From contig NZ_JAIVKK010000006.1 of NCBI RefSeq assembly GCF_020524005.1, positions 242,327 through 306,326 of the forward strand: a stretch of 64,000 nt of DNA, written 5' to 3'. Positions within the stretch are counted from its first letter, which is position 1. Each line of letters opens with the position of its first letter. Below the pieces are notes generated by a model that was given only the letters and a program-made list of their open reading frames with translations, did no database searches and had not been told where the DNA came from. The DNA is from Microbulbifer aggregans. Its GTDB lineage: Bacteria; Pseudomonadota; Gammaproteobacteria; Pseudomonadales; Cellvibrionaceae. The translations under genes were made by a program, and so were the position numbers. This document shows positions 1 through 8,788 of the stretch, in pieces.

Positions 1-675
1 GCGATAGGCCTCGGACTCAATCACCACCTTCTGGCGATCGGCATTGGCGCGGATGCGCTCACTGGCTTCCTGACCTTTGGCGCGGTGATCCCGGGCTTCC
101 AGTTCACGGCCGGCGCGCATGCGCTGGAACACCGAGTCGGAAACTTCCGCCGGCAGGTCAATGCGCTTTACCCGCACATCGATCAGCTCGACACCCAGAT
201 CCTTCTGCGCTTTCTCATTCAGGTTCTTGGTGATTTCCGCCATCAGCTCATCGCGCTGGCCGCTCACCACCTCGTGCAGATCGCGCACACCAAACTGGTT
301 ACGCAGGCGGTCGTTGATCTGTTCCGACAGCAGGCGGACCGCATTGGCCTGATCGCCACGGGTGGCCACATAGAAACGCGCCACATCGAAGATCTTAAAC
401 TTGGCGAAAGAGTCCACCATCATGAACTTGTTTTCGCTGTTCAACATACGTACTGGCTGCGAGTCCACGGTCTGTACCCGGGCATCAAACTTCACCAACT
501 GGTGTACCAGTGGGAGTTTGAAATAAAGCCCGGGCTCGTAATCGACGCGCACGAGCTCACCAAAGCGCAGCAGGACGGCTTTTTCGGTTTCCTTGACCAC
601 AAACGCGCTGCTGGACAATACCAATAGACCAACCAGCACCAGGGCAATCACCAGCAGTGATTTGTTGTTGTTCAT
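1..675 (-). CDS. hflC: HflC, membrane protease modulator (5' part, runs off the window)
   Basis: Reading the minus strand from an ATG at 675 gives an open frame to the window edge, beginning MNNNKSLLVIALVLVGLL, an N-terminal membrane anchor. An SPFH/band 7 domain follows, with 'ETEKAVLLRFGELV' and later 'EARDHRAKGQEASERIRA', typical of HflC. HflC pairs with HflK in a large periplasm-facing complex that surrounds and modulates the FtsH protease. About 225 residues are visible; the C-terminus lies left of the window. The start is 12 bp after the hflK stop, so the two are co-transcribed, as in the standard hfq-hflX-hflK-hflC order. Identification is firm from the domain pattern and the position directly after hflK. 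Confidence 0.93.
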   Translation of the reverse strand, partial: MNNNKSLLVIALVLVGLLVLSSSAFVVKETEKAVLLRFGELVRVDYEPGLYFKLPLVHQLVKFDARVQTVDSQPVRMLNSENKFMMVDSFAKFKIFDVARFYVATRGDQANAVRLLSEQINDRLRNQFGVRDLHEVVSGQRDELMAEITKNLNEKAQKDLGVELIDVRVKRIDLPAEVSDSVFQRMRAGRELEARDHRAKGQEASERIRANADRQKVVIESEAYR

Positions 676-687
676 TGCATTCCCCCC

Positions 688-1833
688 TTAACGCACGTCG
701 CGGCTGCGACGGCTGTTGGCGACTTCGGTGCGCAGCTGATTGATAACCCGCTGGGTAATATCGTCAATCACCTGCGGTGACACCTGGCGCGCCTGAGAGG
801 CCTGAGTGGCACTTTCCTGGGCCAGTTTGTCGAGCGGCAGATACATCATGTTGTTGCCACCCTCGACATCCACCATCACTTTGGACGTATTGCTCATTAC
901 ATCCTGCACGGCATCCAGATACATACGCTCACGGGTCACTTCCGGTGCGCGCTGAAATTCCGTCAGCAGCTGGGAGAAACGGGAAGCCTCACCGCGGGCA
1001 CTTTCAACCACGCGGGATTTGTACGCCTCGGCCTCTTCGATCATGCGCTGTGCCTGACCGCGCGCTACCGGGATTACCTGGTTGGCGTAAGCCTGGGCTT
1101 CATTCTGCAAGCGCACTTCGTCCTCACGGGCCTTGGTTACGTCATCGAAGGCATCCTGAACTTCACGCGGCGCCTTCGCGTCAGAGAGGTTCACGGTGTC
1201 AATGCGGATACCAGTCTGGTAGAGATCCAGGTATTGCTGCAGACGCACCTGGGTATCGGCGGATACCTGGGTACGATTCTGGGAAATAACGCCGTTAAAT
1301 GTCAGTGAACCCACCACGTGACGCAGGGCGCTGTCCGTGGCTTCCTGCAGGCTCTTGAGCGGCTCTCGCACACGCAGCACAAAGGACTCGGCATCGTTGA
1401 TATGCCACTGTACCGTGAGCACGACTTCCACGATGTTCGCATCTTCAGTCAGCATCTGGCCGGTGGTGCGCTCGGTACGGACCTCGGTCATGTTGACCTT
1501 GGTGACGTGGTCGATCATCGGCGGGTTCCAGTGCAGGCCCGAGGTCACGGTTTCGTGGTATTTCCCCAGGCGAAGCACTACGGCCGATTCGTTGGCGTTT
1601 ACCTGATAGAAGCCCCAGAGCCCGTAGAGAACCGCCAGCACTACCAGCACCAGCGTCCAGGGAAAACTGCCGCCAGAGCTGCTTTCCGGGTCAGTGCTGC
1701 GGCCGCCAAACAGGCCATTGAGTTTCTGCTGGATTTTGCGCAGCAGCTCGTCGAGATCCGGTGGGCCATCGTTATTGCGATTGCCACCACCCCATGGGTC
1801 TTTGTTATTACCACCCGGTTCGTTCCAGGCCAT
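688..1833 (-). CDS. hflK: HflK, FtsH protease modulator
   Basis: 381 aa. The N-terminus is Gly/Asn/Asp-rich (MAWNEPGGNNKDPWGGG), followed by one membrane segment at about residues 57-77 (FPWTLVLVVLAVLYGLWGF) and a band 7/SPFH domain ('NANESAVVLRLGKYHETV', 'GLHWNPPMIDHVTKVN'). A coiled-coil Ala/Glu/Arg-rich region and a short polar tail complete the expected HflK layout. HflK and HflC form the inner-membrane cage that restrains FtsH. The ATG at 1833 is preceded by GGAG at suitable spacing. The gene lies 124 bp downstream of hflX and 12 bp upstream of hflC. Length and order are normal for Pseudomonas-type gammaproteobacteria. Confidence 0.96.
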   Translation of the reverse strand: MAWNEPGGNNKDPWGGGNRNNDGPPDLDELLRKIQQKLNGLFGGRSTDPESSSGGSFPWTLVLVVLAVLYGLWGFYQVNANESAVVLRLGKYHETVTSGLHWNPPMIDHVTKVNMTEVRTERTTGQMLTEDANIVEVVLTVQWHINDAESFVLRVREPLKSLQEATDSALRHVVGSLTFNGVISQNRTQVSADTQVRLQQYLDLYQTGIRIDTVNLSDAKAPREVQDAFDDVTKAREDEVRLQNEAQAYANQVIPVARGQAQRMIEEAEAYKSRVVESARGEASRFSQLLTEFQRAPEVTRERMYLDAVQDVMSNTSKVMVDVEGGNNMMYLPLDKLAQESATQASQARQVSPQVIDDITQRVINQLRTEVANSRRSRDVR

Positions 1834-1957
1834 CTATAAACTCCAGCTCTTTAGATTTATCAATCGTTAGTGTCGCGAAATTCTAGCATTGATTGCCGGG
1901 GCTTATCCGCGTACAGCACCGTATTCTTCCGATTGCAGCCAATCCAGCCGCTCAAAA

Positions 1958-3295
1958 TTATTCCAGTTCCCAGTCTTCTGGCCTGGGTTCACTTTCAGGA
2001 TCATCGGGCAGCCATTGCGGCGCGCTTGCCACTTCCCGGAATGGCGCCATTAACCGCTGTAATTCCGAACGCGGCAGTAGTACCTGCAATTCCACATCGC
2101 CGTTGTCGCGAAAACCTTCTTTCTGCACGGCATTGCTTGCAAACAATTGCGCACGTAGGCGCGCATGCTGTGGCGGAACAACCAAAACGCCACTGACCAT
2201 CTGCTCGCCAATGCGCTCGGCGATCGCCTCTACCAGCAACTCACAGCCCGCACCCGTTGCCGCAGACAACCAGACCGCGACAGGCTCACCCGCTTCATTG
2301 CGGTCGATACGCGGTTCCATATCGGCCAGCAAATCAAGTTTGTTGTACACCATAAGGTGCGGCAAATCGGCGGCACCGATTTCCTCAAGTACCAACTGTA
2401 CTTCTTCCACCAGATGCAGGCGGTTTTCGGCCGCCGCATCCACCACATGCAGCAGCAGAGTTGCATTTGCAGCCTCCTCCAGTGTGGCGCGAAATGCCTC
2501 CACTAGCCGGTGAGGAAGGTGGGATACAAAACCTACCGTGTCTGCAAGAACCATGGCGCCGACATTCGGCAATTCAACCCGGCGCATGGTCGGGTCCAGT
2601 GTCGCGAACAGCTGATCGCGTACATAGACATCAGCGCTGGTGATGCGATTGAACAACGTAGACTTGCCCGCGTTGGTGTACCCGACCAGAGACACCGTTG
2701 CCACATCGGCACGGGACCGGGCCCGGCGCCCCTGCTCTCGCTGGCGACGCACCTTGTCCAGGCGCTTTTCAATGGAATCAATACGCGCACGCAGCAGGCG
2801 GCGGTCCGTCTCCAACTGCGTTTCACCGGGACCGCGCAAACCAATACCACCCTTCTGACGCTCAAGGTGCGTCCACCCCCGCACCAGGCGGGTCGACATA
2901 TGGCGTAACTGGGCGAGTTCTACCTGTAACTTACCTTCGTGGGTCCGCGCACGCTGGGCAAAGATATCCAGGATTAACCCGGTTCGATCCAAAACCCGAC
3001 ACTTGAGCTCGCGCTCGATATTGCGCTCCTGGCTGGGAGAAAGTGTGTGATCGAAGATCACCAACTCCGCGCCGTGTTTTTCTACAGTCTCGTGAATTTC
3101 TTCCAACTTGCCGCGACCGACAAATGTCTTGGGATCAGGGGTGGCGCGTTGGCCAAAAATGAATGCCACCGGGTCGGCGCCGGCGGAAAGCGCCAGTTCT
3201 TCGAACTCCCGCGGGTCGTCGGGGCTGTCGATGGCAGATAGATCCAGATGTACCAGCACGGCCAGTTCACCGGATTCCGGGCGATCAAAAAACAA
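1958..3295 (-). CDS. hflX: HflX, ribosome-associated GTPase
   Basis: 445 aa. HflX binds the 50S subunit and splits or rescues stalled ribosomes under stress. An N-terminal HflX domain and a helical linker precede a GTPase domain with G1 'GYTNAGKSTLFN', G3 'DTVGFVSHLP' and G4 'YNKLDLL'. The family N-terminus, normally M-[LF]-F-D-R-P-E, is matched only if translation starts at the TTG codon at 3295 (reads MFFDRPESGE); no ATG is suitably placed, and the upstream Shine-Dalgarno sequence is weak. The C-terminal tail ends in acidic residues (PESEPRPEDWELE). The gene follows hfq after a 171-bp gap with a strong GC hairpin, and may be expressed at a lower level than hfq. Confidence 0.95.
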   Translation of the reverse strand: MFFDRPESGELAVLVHLDLSAIDSPDDPREFEELALSAGADPVAFIFGQRATPDPKTFVGRGKLEEIHETVEKHGAELVIFDHTLSPSQERNIERELKCRVLDRTGLILDIFAQRARTHEGKLQVELAQLRHMSTRLVRGWTHLERQKGGIGLRGPGETQLETDRRLLRARIDSIEKRLDKVRRQREQGRRARSRADVATVSLVGYTNAGKSTLFNRITSADVYVRDQLFATLDPTMRRVELPNVGAMVLADTVGFVSHLPHRLVEAFRATLEEAANATLLLHVVDAAAENRLHLVEEVQLVLEEIGAADLPHLMVYNKLDLLADMEPRIDRNEAGEPVAVWLSAATGAGCELLVEAIAERIGEQMVSGVLVVPPQHARLRAQLFASNAVQKEGFRDNGDVELQVLLPRSELQRLMAPFREVASAPQWLPDDPESEPRPEDWELE

Positions 3296-3350
3296 GGATT
3301 ATTCTCTATGGGGTCAAAATTGCACCGTTTTCATGGTGCCCAACAACAGA

Positions 3351-3371
3351 CGCCCCGGACAAGCCGGGGCG
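3351..3371 (-). terminator. Strong GC hairpin between hfq and hflX
   Basis: CGCCCCGG (3351-3358) and CCGGGGCG (3364-3371) form a perfect 8-bp stem around a 5-base loop, extendable with flanking GC pairs. On the minus strand only TCTGTTGTT follows, so it is not a full intrinsic terminator. It could act as a partial terminator or a 3' stabiliser of hfq mRNA. The role is inferred. Confidence 0.5.
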
Positions 3372-3466
3372 CCATGTACTAATCGCGATGGTGAATCACT
3401 GGTTGGCCGACTGCTTCCTGGCCAATTCCGGATGTCCACCAGTCTTCGGACGTTCCGCTTGGGAAC

Positions 3467-3751
3467 TTAACCGAAGGTTTCGCGCTCACCGCCTTCCGGG
3501 CTACCGCCTTCAGCGCCCTGGCCAGCTGGATTCATCAGCGGCACTCGCACGGCACGAGAAGGAACAACGGTGGAAATCGCGTGTTTGTAGACCATTTGGC
3601 TTACTGTGTTTTTCAGCAACACAACAAATTGGTCGAATGATTCAATCTGGCCCTGCAGTTTGATGCCGTTGACCAGATAAATGGAAACCGGGATACGCTC
3701 TTTACGCAGAACATTGAGGTAAGGGTCTTGTAAGCTGTGCCCTTTTGACAT
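3467..3751 (-). CDS. hfq: Hfq, RNA chaperone
   Basis: 94 aa. Hfq is a hexameric Sm-like protein that pairs small RNAs with mRNAs. The start at 3751 gives [18 protein letters not shown]; a longer frame to 3793 exists, but the AAGGAG Shine-Dalgarno sits just before 3751 and the family starts here. The Sm1 motif '[18 protein letters not shown]' and Sm2 '[13 protein letters not shown]' carry the Gln, Asp, Tyr-Lys-His and Arg residues of the proximal and distal RNA-binding faces. The tail after residue 70 is Gly/Glu-rich and a little longer than in Pseudomonas (about 82 aa). The gene sits between miaA (upstream) and hflX (downstream), the usual arrangement. Confidence 0.97.
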   Translation of the reverse strand: MSKGHSLQDPYLNVLRKERIPVSIYLVNGIKLQGQIESFDQFVVLLKNTVSQMVYKHAISTVVPSRAVRVPLMNPAGQGAEGGSPEGGERETFG

Positions 3752-3846
3752 CTTTTTTCTCCTTGCCAAAAGATAAATCGCCAGATGACGCACGATCGCG
3801 CCCGCGAACTCCGCGGACTAAATACGGCCATGGTGATAAGGCGTAT

Positions 3847-3878
3847 AAAAAAGAGCCGAAATTGTAATTGAAGGCTCT
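3847..3878 (-). terminator. Intrinsic terminator after miaA, before hfq
   Basis: On the minus strand AGAGCC (3878-3873) pairs with GGCTCT (3857-3852), which runs directly into a T tract (AAAAAA on the plus strand, 3847-3852). It lies between the miaA stop (3934) and the hfq start (3751). It would end miaA transcripts and leave hfq largely dependent on its own promoter. The stem is only 6 bp with a long loop, so termination may be partial. Confidence 0.6.
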
Positions 3879-3933
3879 GTGAATAACTGACTGACAGGGA
3901 CTGGATACACCAGCCCACTGACGTTATGGCTGC

Positions 3934-4920
3934 TCAACCGAGAAATTTCAAGGCCTCAGTCAACATTTCATCAATTTTGCGAATTTTGCCGCCATCGTCC
4001 TGTGCATAGATGTAGGACACATCCGGCCAGCGCCGCAACCAGGTCAACTGCCGCTTAGCCAGCTGACGGGTAGCCGCAATGCCGGCCTCTACCATCTGGC
4101 CGTAGTCAAGTTCACCCGCCAGGTACTGCCATACCTGCCGATACCCAACCGCCCGGATCGCCGGTAGATCTTCATGCAGGTCGCCGCGTGCGCGCAGCCC
4201 CTCGACTTCCTGAATGAAGCCATTGGCCAGCATCCGCTCGAAACGCTGGGCAATACGCTCATGCAGAATAGCCCTGTCCCGCGGCACAATCGCCAGCTGC
4301 TGCACCTGGTACTTATCCACAAGCGCGTCGCGCTGTTGCTCAGCGCGCAACTGGGTCATCGTTTTGCCCGAAAGGTGGTACACCTCCAGCGCGCGCTCAA
4401 TGCGCACCGAGTGGTTCGGGTGCAACTCGGCTGCCAGCTCGGGATCAATCGCCGCCAGCTCACGATGCAATGCCGGCCAACCCTCTTTCGCCGCGCGCGC
4501 CTCGATTTCGGCGCGAAACTCGGGGTCTGCCTCGGGCATTTCCGCCATGCCGTGTAACAGCGCGCGAAAGTACAGCATCGTGCCGCCGACCAACAGCGGT
4601 ATTTTTCCTGCCGCGCTGATTTCGGCCATGGCGGCCAGGGCATCTTCGCGGAAGCGCCCGGCGGAATAGCTTTCCGCGGGGTCGCAAATGTCGATCAGGC
4701 GGTGGGGATATCGGGCGAGCTCTTCCGGTGTCGGCTTGGCGGAGCCAATGTCCAGCCCGCGGTACACCAATGCCGAATCGACACTGATCAACTCCACGGG
4801 TAAATGTTCGCTGATGGCCATCGCCAGGTCAGTCTTGCCAGAGGCCGTTGGCCCCATCAGGAAAATGGCGCGGGGCTGCTGTATACCGTCCACTTCGGAG
4901 CTATTCACATCACTGGCCAC
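3934..4920 (-). CDS. miaA: MiaA, tRNA dimethylallyltransferase
   Basis: About 328 aa. MiaA transfers a dimethylallyl group to N6 of A37 in tRNAs reading UNN codons. The P-loop '[11 protein letters not shown]' is near the N-terminus, followed by '[18 protein letters not shown]' (tRNA-binding and catalytic Asp), '[12 protein letters not shown]', '[12 protein letters not shown]' and the C-terminal '[20 protein letters not shown]'. No ATG is appropriate. GTG codons at 4920 and 4908 are both possible; 4920 gives [12 protein letters not shown] and overlaps the mutL stop (TGA at 4910-4912) by 11 bp. The overlap indicates translational coupling with mutL, as in many gammaproteobacteria. The start is uncertain by a few residues; the function is not. 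Confidence 0.94.
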   Translation of the reverse strand: MASDVNSSEVDGIQQPRAIFLMGPTASGKTDLAMAISEHLPVELISVDSALVYRGLDIGSAKPTPEELARYPHRLIDICDPAESYSAGRFREDALAAMAEISAAGKIPLLVGGTMLYFRALLHGMAEMPEADPEFRAEIEARAAKEGWPALHRELAAIDPELAAELHPNHSVRIERALEVYHLSGKTMTQLRAEQQRDALVDKYQVQQLAIVPRDRAILHERIAQRFERMLANGFIQEVEGLRARGDLHEDLPAIRAVGYRQVWQYLAGELDYGQMVEAGIAATRQLAKRQLTWLRRWPDVSYIYAQDDGGKIRKIDEMLTEALKFLG

Positions 4921-6793
4921 GCATAAACCACTTATCCATATCTGTAAGTTTAACCTGCGTCCAGGTGGGGCGACCGTGGTTGCACTGGCCGCTGCGCTCG
5001 GTGCGCTCCATGTCTCGCAGCAGCGCATTCATTTCCGGAATGGTGAGCTTGCGATTGGCACGCACGGAACCGTGGCAGGCCATGGTGGAGAGAATCTCAT
5101 TGATCTGGTCACCGATGCGATCACTGCTACCTTCCGCCAGCAGGTCACTCAACACATCGCGCACCAACTGCTCCACCGGCGCCCCGTGCAACATCACCGG
5201 CACCTGCCGCACCATTAATGTTTCCGGGCCGCCACGCTGTAACACAAACCCCAGGGAAGTGAACACTTCCTCACGTTCCTCGAAGCAATCTGCCTCGCGC
5301 TCACTCACCGCCAGGCTGACCGGAACCAGCAATGGTTGGGCCTGAATGCCACCGGCGGCGTGGGCGGCTTTCATTTTTTCGTAGACGATACGTTCGTGCG
5401 CCGCGTGCATGTCCACCACGACCATGCCGTGGGCATTTTGCGACAGGATATAAATACCGTGCAGCTGAGCGACGGCAAAACCGAGCGGTGGCGCCTCACT
5501 GTCCGGATCTTGCTCCGGCACATTCCACGCCGGAGCGCTCGCTGGGGACGAAACCGGTGCTTCGCCCACACCGCCGCCGTAGGGTTTGTGTAACTCCCCG
5601 TACCCTTGCATCTGCTGCTGGATCCGCTCCGGCGAGCTGCGCTCACCGAACGCGGGGGCGGCAAAAGTACTGCCCGAGGCAGGCGCGGGCGCCTGGGACA
5701 GCGACATTCTTTCCTGACCGGAGAACTCACCTGCGGCAATTCCGGAAACCTGGGGCGCCGCCACTTCTCCCTCTTCTTTCTGGCCCGGGCGCACATCGGC
5801 AAGCGCGCGATGCAGCGAGCCGAACAGGAAATCGTGCACCAGGCGACTGTCGCGAAACCGCACCTCGTGCTTCGTCGGGTGGACGTTGACATCCACCGAC
5901 GCCGGGTCCAGTTCCAGGTACAGGACAAACGCCGGGTGGCGGCCGTGATACAGCACATCGGCAAATGCGCGGCGCACCGCGTGGCTCACGACCCGGTCGC
6001 GAATGGCGCGGCCGTTTACGTAAAAGAACTGCAGGTCGGCTTGGGAGCGGGAGAATGCCGGTTCCGCAACCCACCCCCACAGGCGCAGGCCGCTGCGCTC
6101 GATCTCGATATGCAGGGCATTCTGCATAAACGCCGGACCACATAGCTGCGCAACACGGCGCTCCATTTCCGCACGACTGGTGCCACCGCGCAGGTTGTGA
6201 ACTCCCTTACCGTTGTGCCGCAGACTAATGGAAACATCAAAGCGCGACAGAGCCAGGCGCTTGATGGTCTCGTCCACCCGATTGAATTCGGTTTTTTCCG
6301 TGCGCAGGAATTTGCGTCTCGCGGGCGTATTGAAAAACAGGTCACGCACTTCCACGGTCGTACCGCGCGGGTGCGCCGCCGGTGCCAGCTGGGTTTCCAT
6401 CTCGCGCCCTTCGGCCGTCACCATCCAGCCCTTGCCGGTGTCGTCGCGACTGCTGGTCAGGGTAAGGCGGGCAACAGAGGAAATACTGGCCAGGGCTTCA
6501 CCGCGGAAACCGAGGGTCGCAACCGCTTCCAGGTCGTCGAGCGCGTGTATCTTGGAGGTCGCATGACGGGCCAGTGCCAGGTGCAGGTCATCTTTCTCGA
6601 TACCTTTGCCGTTATCGCGCACCATGATGCGCTTTACTCCACCCGCATCGAGGTCAACCTCCAGCCGGGTCGCGCCCGAGTCAAGACTGTTTTCCAACAA
6701 CTCCTTGATCACAGAGGCCGGGCGCTCAACCACCTCACCGGCGGCGATCTGGTTGGCGAGTCTTGGGGATAGAAGGCGGATATTATCGGGCAT
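4910..6793 (-). CDS. mutL: MutL, DNA mismatch repair protein
   Basis: 627 aa. MutL links MutS mismatch recognition to downstream nicking and excision. The N-terminal GHKL ATPase has motif I '[20 protein letters not shown]', motif II '[13 protein letters not shown]', motif III '[12 protein letters not shown]' and the '[20 protein letters not shown]' segment. A Ser/Pro/Ala-rich linker (about 340-430) joins it to the C-terminal dimerisation domain. That domain ends '[15 protein letters not shown]' and '[12 protein letters not shown]'; no DQHA(X)2E(X)4E endonuclease motif is evident, consistent with MutH-type organisms. ATG start at 6793. The gene lies 73 bp after the amidase gene and overlaps miaA. 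Confidence 0.97.
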   Translation of the reverse strand: MPDNIRLLSPRLANQIAAGEVVERPASVIKELLENSLDSGATRLEVDLDAGGVKRIMVRDNGKGIEKDDLHLALARHATSKIHALDDLEAVATLGFRGEALASISSVARLTLTSSRDDTGKGWMVTAEGREMETQLAPAAHPRGTTVEVRDLFFNTPARRKFLRTEKTEFNRVDETIKRLALSRFDVSISLRHNGKGVHNLRGGTSRAEMERRVAQLCGPAFMQNALHIEIERSGLRLWGWVAEPAFSRSQADLQFFYVNGRAIRDRVVSHAVRRAFADVLYHGRHPAFVLYLELDPASVDVNVHPTKHEVRFRDSRLVHDFLFGSLHRALADVRPGQKEEGEVAAPQVSGIAAGEFSGQERMSLSQAPAPASGSTFAAPAFGERSSPERIQQQMQGYGELHKPYGGGVGEAPVSSPASAPAWNVPEQDPDSEAPPLGFAVAQLHGIYILSQNAHGMVVVDMHAAHERIVYEKMKAAHAAGGIQAQPLLVPVSLAVSEREADCFEEREEVFTSLGFVLQRGGPETLMVRQVPVMLHGAPVEQLVRDVLSDLLAEGSSDRIGDQINEILSTMACHGSVRANRKLTIPEMNALLRDMERTERSGQCNHGRPTWTQVKLTDMDKWFMRGQ

Positions 6794-6866
6794 CGAAACT
6801 CTTGCTGTGTTGTCCTCTCCGCGGACGCGCCGCGGAGACCTGGTCGGGATGGCGCTGGTTTTCCGC

Positions 6867-8234
6867 CTAGCTCGACGGAATCGTCAATGTCTGTCCCACG
6901 CGGATCATGGAAGTCTGCATTCCGTTGATCTTCTTCAGGGCTGCCACAGAGACGTTGTAGCGGGCGGCAATACCGGAGAGCGTGTCCCCACGGGCAATCG
7001 TATGCGCCTTGGCCGCGCCAGTGCCGCGTGCCGCCAATCGGGTACCCGCGGGCGGCCTGGCGTTGAAGTGCGCCACTATACCGTCACTGAGTTTTTCTGC
7101 CATGCGCTTCTGGAACGCTGGGTCACGCAACCGGCGCGCTTCCTGCGGGTTGGTGATAAAACCGGTTTCCACAAGGATCGACGGCACGTCCGGCGAGCGC
7201 AGCACCGAGAAGTTGGCCTGCTCTACCTTCTTTTTGTGCAGGTGGGTGAAGCTACCCAGCGAGCTCAGCACACTGCCGCCAATATCGAGGCTGGCATTCA
7301 TGGTGGCGGTCATCGAAAGATCCAGCAGCACGCCCGCCAGCGTATCGTCTTTATCGCCGAGACTCAGGCTACCGGCACCGCCGATCAAGTCGGATTCATT
7401 TTCGCGCTGGGCAAGGAAGCGCGCAGTTTCACTGGTTGCTCCACGTGAAGACACCGCATACACACCGGCACCGCGAGCATCTTTGCGGGTAAAGGCATCC
7501 GCATGAATGGAAACAAACAGGTCGGCGCGCAATGCGCGACCTTTCTTCACCCGATCCCGCAGGGGAATGTAGTAGTCACCACTGCGAACAAGTTTCGCGG
7601 AAAAGCCGTGGTTGGCATCGATCGCTTTATGCAGCTGGCGGGCAATAGCCAGCACGACGTCTTTTTCCCTTAGTCCGCCGGGCCCCAGGGCACCCGGGTC
7701 TTCGCCGCCGTGACCGGCGTCGATGGCTATGATGATGTCACGTTCAGTACCCACCTGTTCGATGGTTTTCTCTTCCACCCGGTCGCGGTCATGCAGGTCA
7801 ATCACAAGGCGATCGGGCAGTTTTTCGTGACGACGCAGGGCAAAACTGCGCGGATTGACCGGCTGCTTCAGGTCCAGCACCAGACGCAGGTCGCGCTTGT
7901 CCTTGGTCGCGTAGCGAATACCGGCAATGGGCGTATCCGCAATGGGCAATCCGTCAATAGATGCAGCCAGCTTGGCGCCACTGACATCGATGACCACACG
8001 ATGGGGACTTTCCAGTGTGAACAGCTTGTGCTCCGCCGGGCCATCCAGGTCGAGCACCAGGCGAGTGTGATCCGGCGCGCGCCACAAGCGCACCCCCTCC
8101 ACTTCCGCGGCACCTACAGGTAAGGCCACCAATGCTGCCAGCGCCACAACACCCGACAGCCGCGCCATAATCCGCGCTTTCAGTTGCGCCTTGAACCACG
8201 CCGGCAAACGTACCCGCATCCCCACTCCATTCAT
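6867..8234 (-). CDS. amiC: N-acetylmuramoyl-L-alanine amidase with AMIN and LysM domains
   Basis: 455 aa. Periplasmic amidase that cleaves the stem peptide from peptidoglycan during daughter-cell separation. A signal peptide ends near '[14 protein letters not shown]'. An AMIN domain (about 45-145, '[19 protein letters not shown]') targets the septum. The zinc amidase_3 domain shows '[16 protein letters not shown]', '[15 protein letters not shown]', '[14 protein letters not shown]' and '[16 protein letters not shown]', carrying the metal ligands and catalytic Glu. A single C-terminal LysM repeat (about 410-455) binds the wall. Starts at 8234 or 8219 both have possible ribosome-binding sites (GGAG precedes 8219). 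It sits between tsaE and mutL, the position called amiB or amiC in relatives, so the symbol is approximate. Confidence 0.92.
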   Translation of the reverse strand: MNGVGMRVRLPAWFKAQLKARIMARLSGVVALAALVALPVGAAEVEGVRLWRAPDHTRLVLDLDGPAEHKLFTLESPHRVVIDVSGAKLAASIDGLPIADTPIAGIRYATKDKRDLRLVLDLKQPVNPRSFALRRHEKLPDRLVIDLHDRDRVEEKTIEQVGTERDIIIAIDAGHGGEDPGALGPGGLREKDVVLAIARQLHKAIDANHGFSAKLVRSGDYYIPLRDRVKKGRALRADLFVSIHADAFTRKDARGAGVYAVSSRGATSETARFLAQRENESDLIGGAGSLSLGDKDDTLAGVLLDLSMTATMNASLDIGGSVLSSLGSFTHLHKKKVEQANFSVLRSPDVPSILVETGFITNPQEARRLRDPAFQKRMAEKLSDGIVAHFNARPPAGTRLAARGTGAAKAHTIARGDTLSGIAARYNVSVAALKKINGMQTSMIRVGQTLTIPSS

Positions 8235-8294
8235 TATTATTGCCCTATCGAAATTTTCGCTGCGCGATCCGTGCCCACCTCTGCCGCGGATCGA

Positions 8295-8786
8295 TTAGCT
8301 GTTTTCCGGGAATTCCATGCCCCCAAGCACTGTAGTACCCGCAACAGACAGCGAGTGCAGAACCAGTTTCCGCCCCTGTCCGTCAACGGTTAGGGAAAGC
8401 TCCAGGTCAGGCTCCGGCAACACCCCCTCTCCACGCTCAGACCATTCCACCAGACTCAGGTTACCCGGCCCGAAGTAATCCCGCACCCCCATATACTCCA
8501 GCTCCTCGGCGTCGCCCAGGCGATAGAGGTCAAAATGATATACCCGGAAGTCGGTAAACTCGTATGGCTCCACCAGGGTGTAGGTCGGGCTCTTTACCGC
8601 ACCGCGGTGGCCAAATGCCCTGAGCACGCCACGGCTGAATGTGGTCTTGCCAGCACCCAACTGGCCACCCAGAAAAATCACCAGTCCATCGCCGAGGCCA
8701 CTGTGCTTACAGGCTTCACCCAGCGCTTCACCGGCCGCCACAGTGGCAGCTTCGTCGGACAGGAACAGTGATCGCTCTACACTCAT
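8295..8786 (-). CDS. tsaE: TsaE, tRNA threonylcarbamoyladenosine biosynthesis ATPase
   Basis: 163 aa. TsaE is the ATPase partner of TsaB-TsaD in making t6A37 of ANN-decoding tRNAs. Walker A is 'GGQLGAGKTTFSRG', with 'HRGAVKSPTYTLVEPYE' and 'VYHFDLYRLGDAEELEYMG' typical of the family, and 'LSLVEWSERGEGVLPEPDLE' near the C-terminus. ATG at 8786 follows the nnr stop (TGA, 8791-8789) by two bases; a TTG two codons earlier is less likely. The gap to the downstream amidase is 60 bp. Tight spacing shows one operon with nnr and the amidase. Confidence 0.95.
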   Translation of the reverse strand: MSVERSLFLSDEAATVAAGEALGEACKHSGLGDGLVIFLGGQLGAGKTTFSRGVLRAFGHRGAVKSPTYTLVEPYEFTDFRVYHFDLYRLGDAEELEYMGVRDYFGPGNLSLVEWSERGEGVLPEPDLELSLTVDGQGRKLVLHSLSVAGTTVLGGMEFPENS

Positions 8787-8788
8787 CT

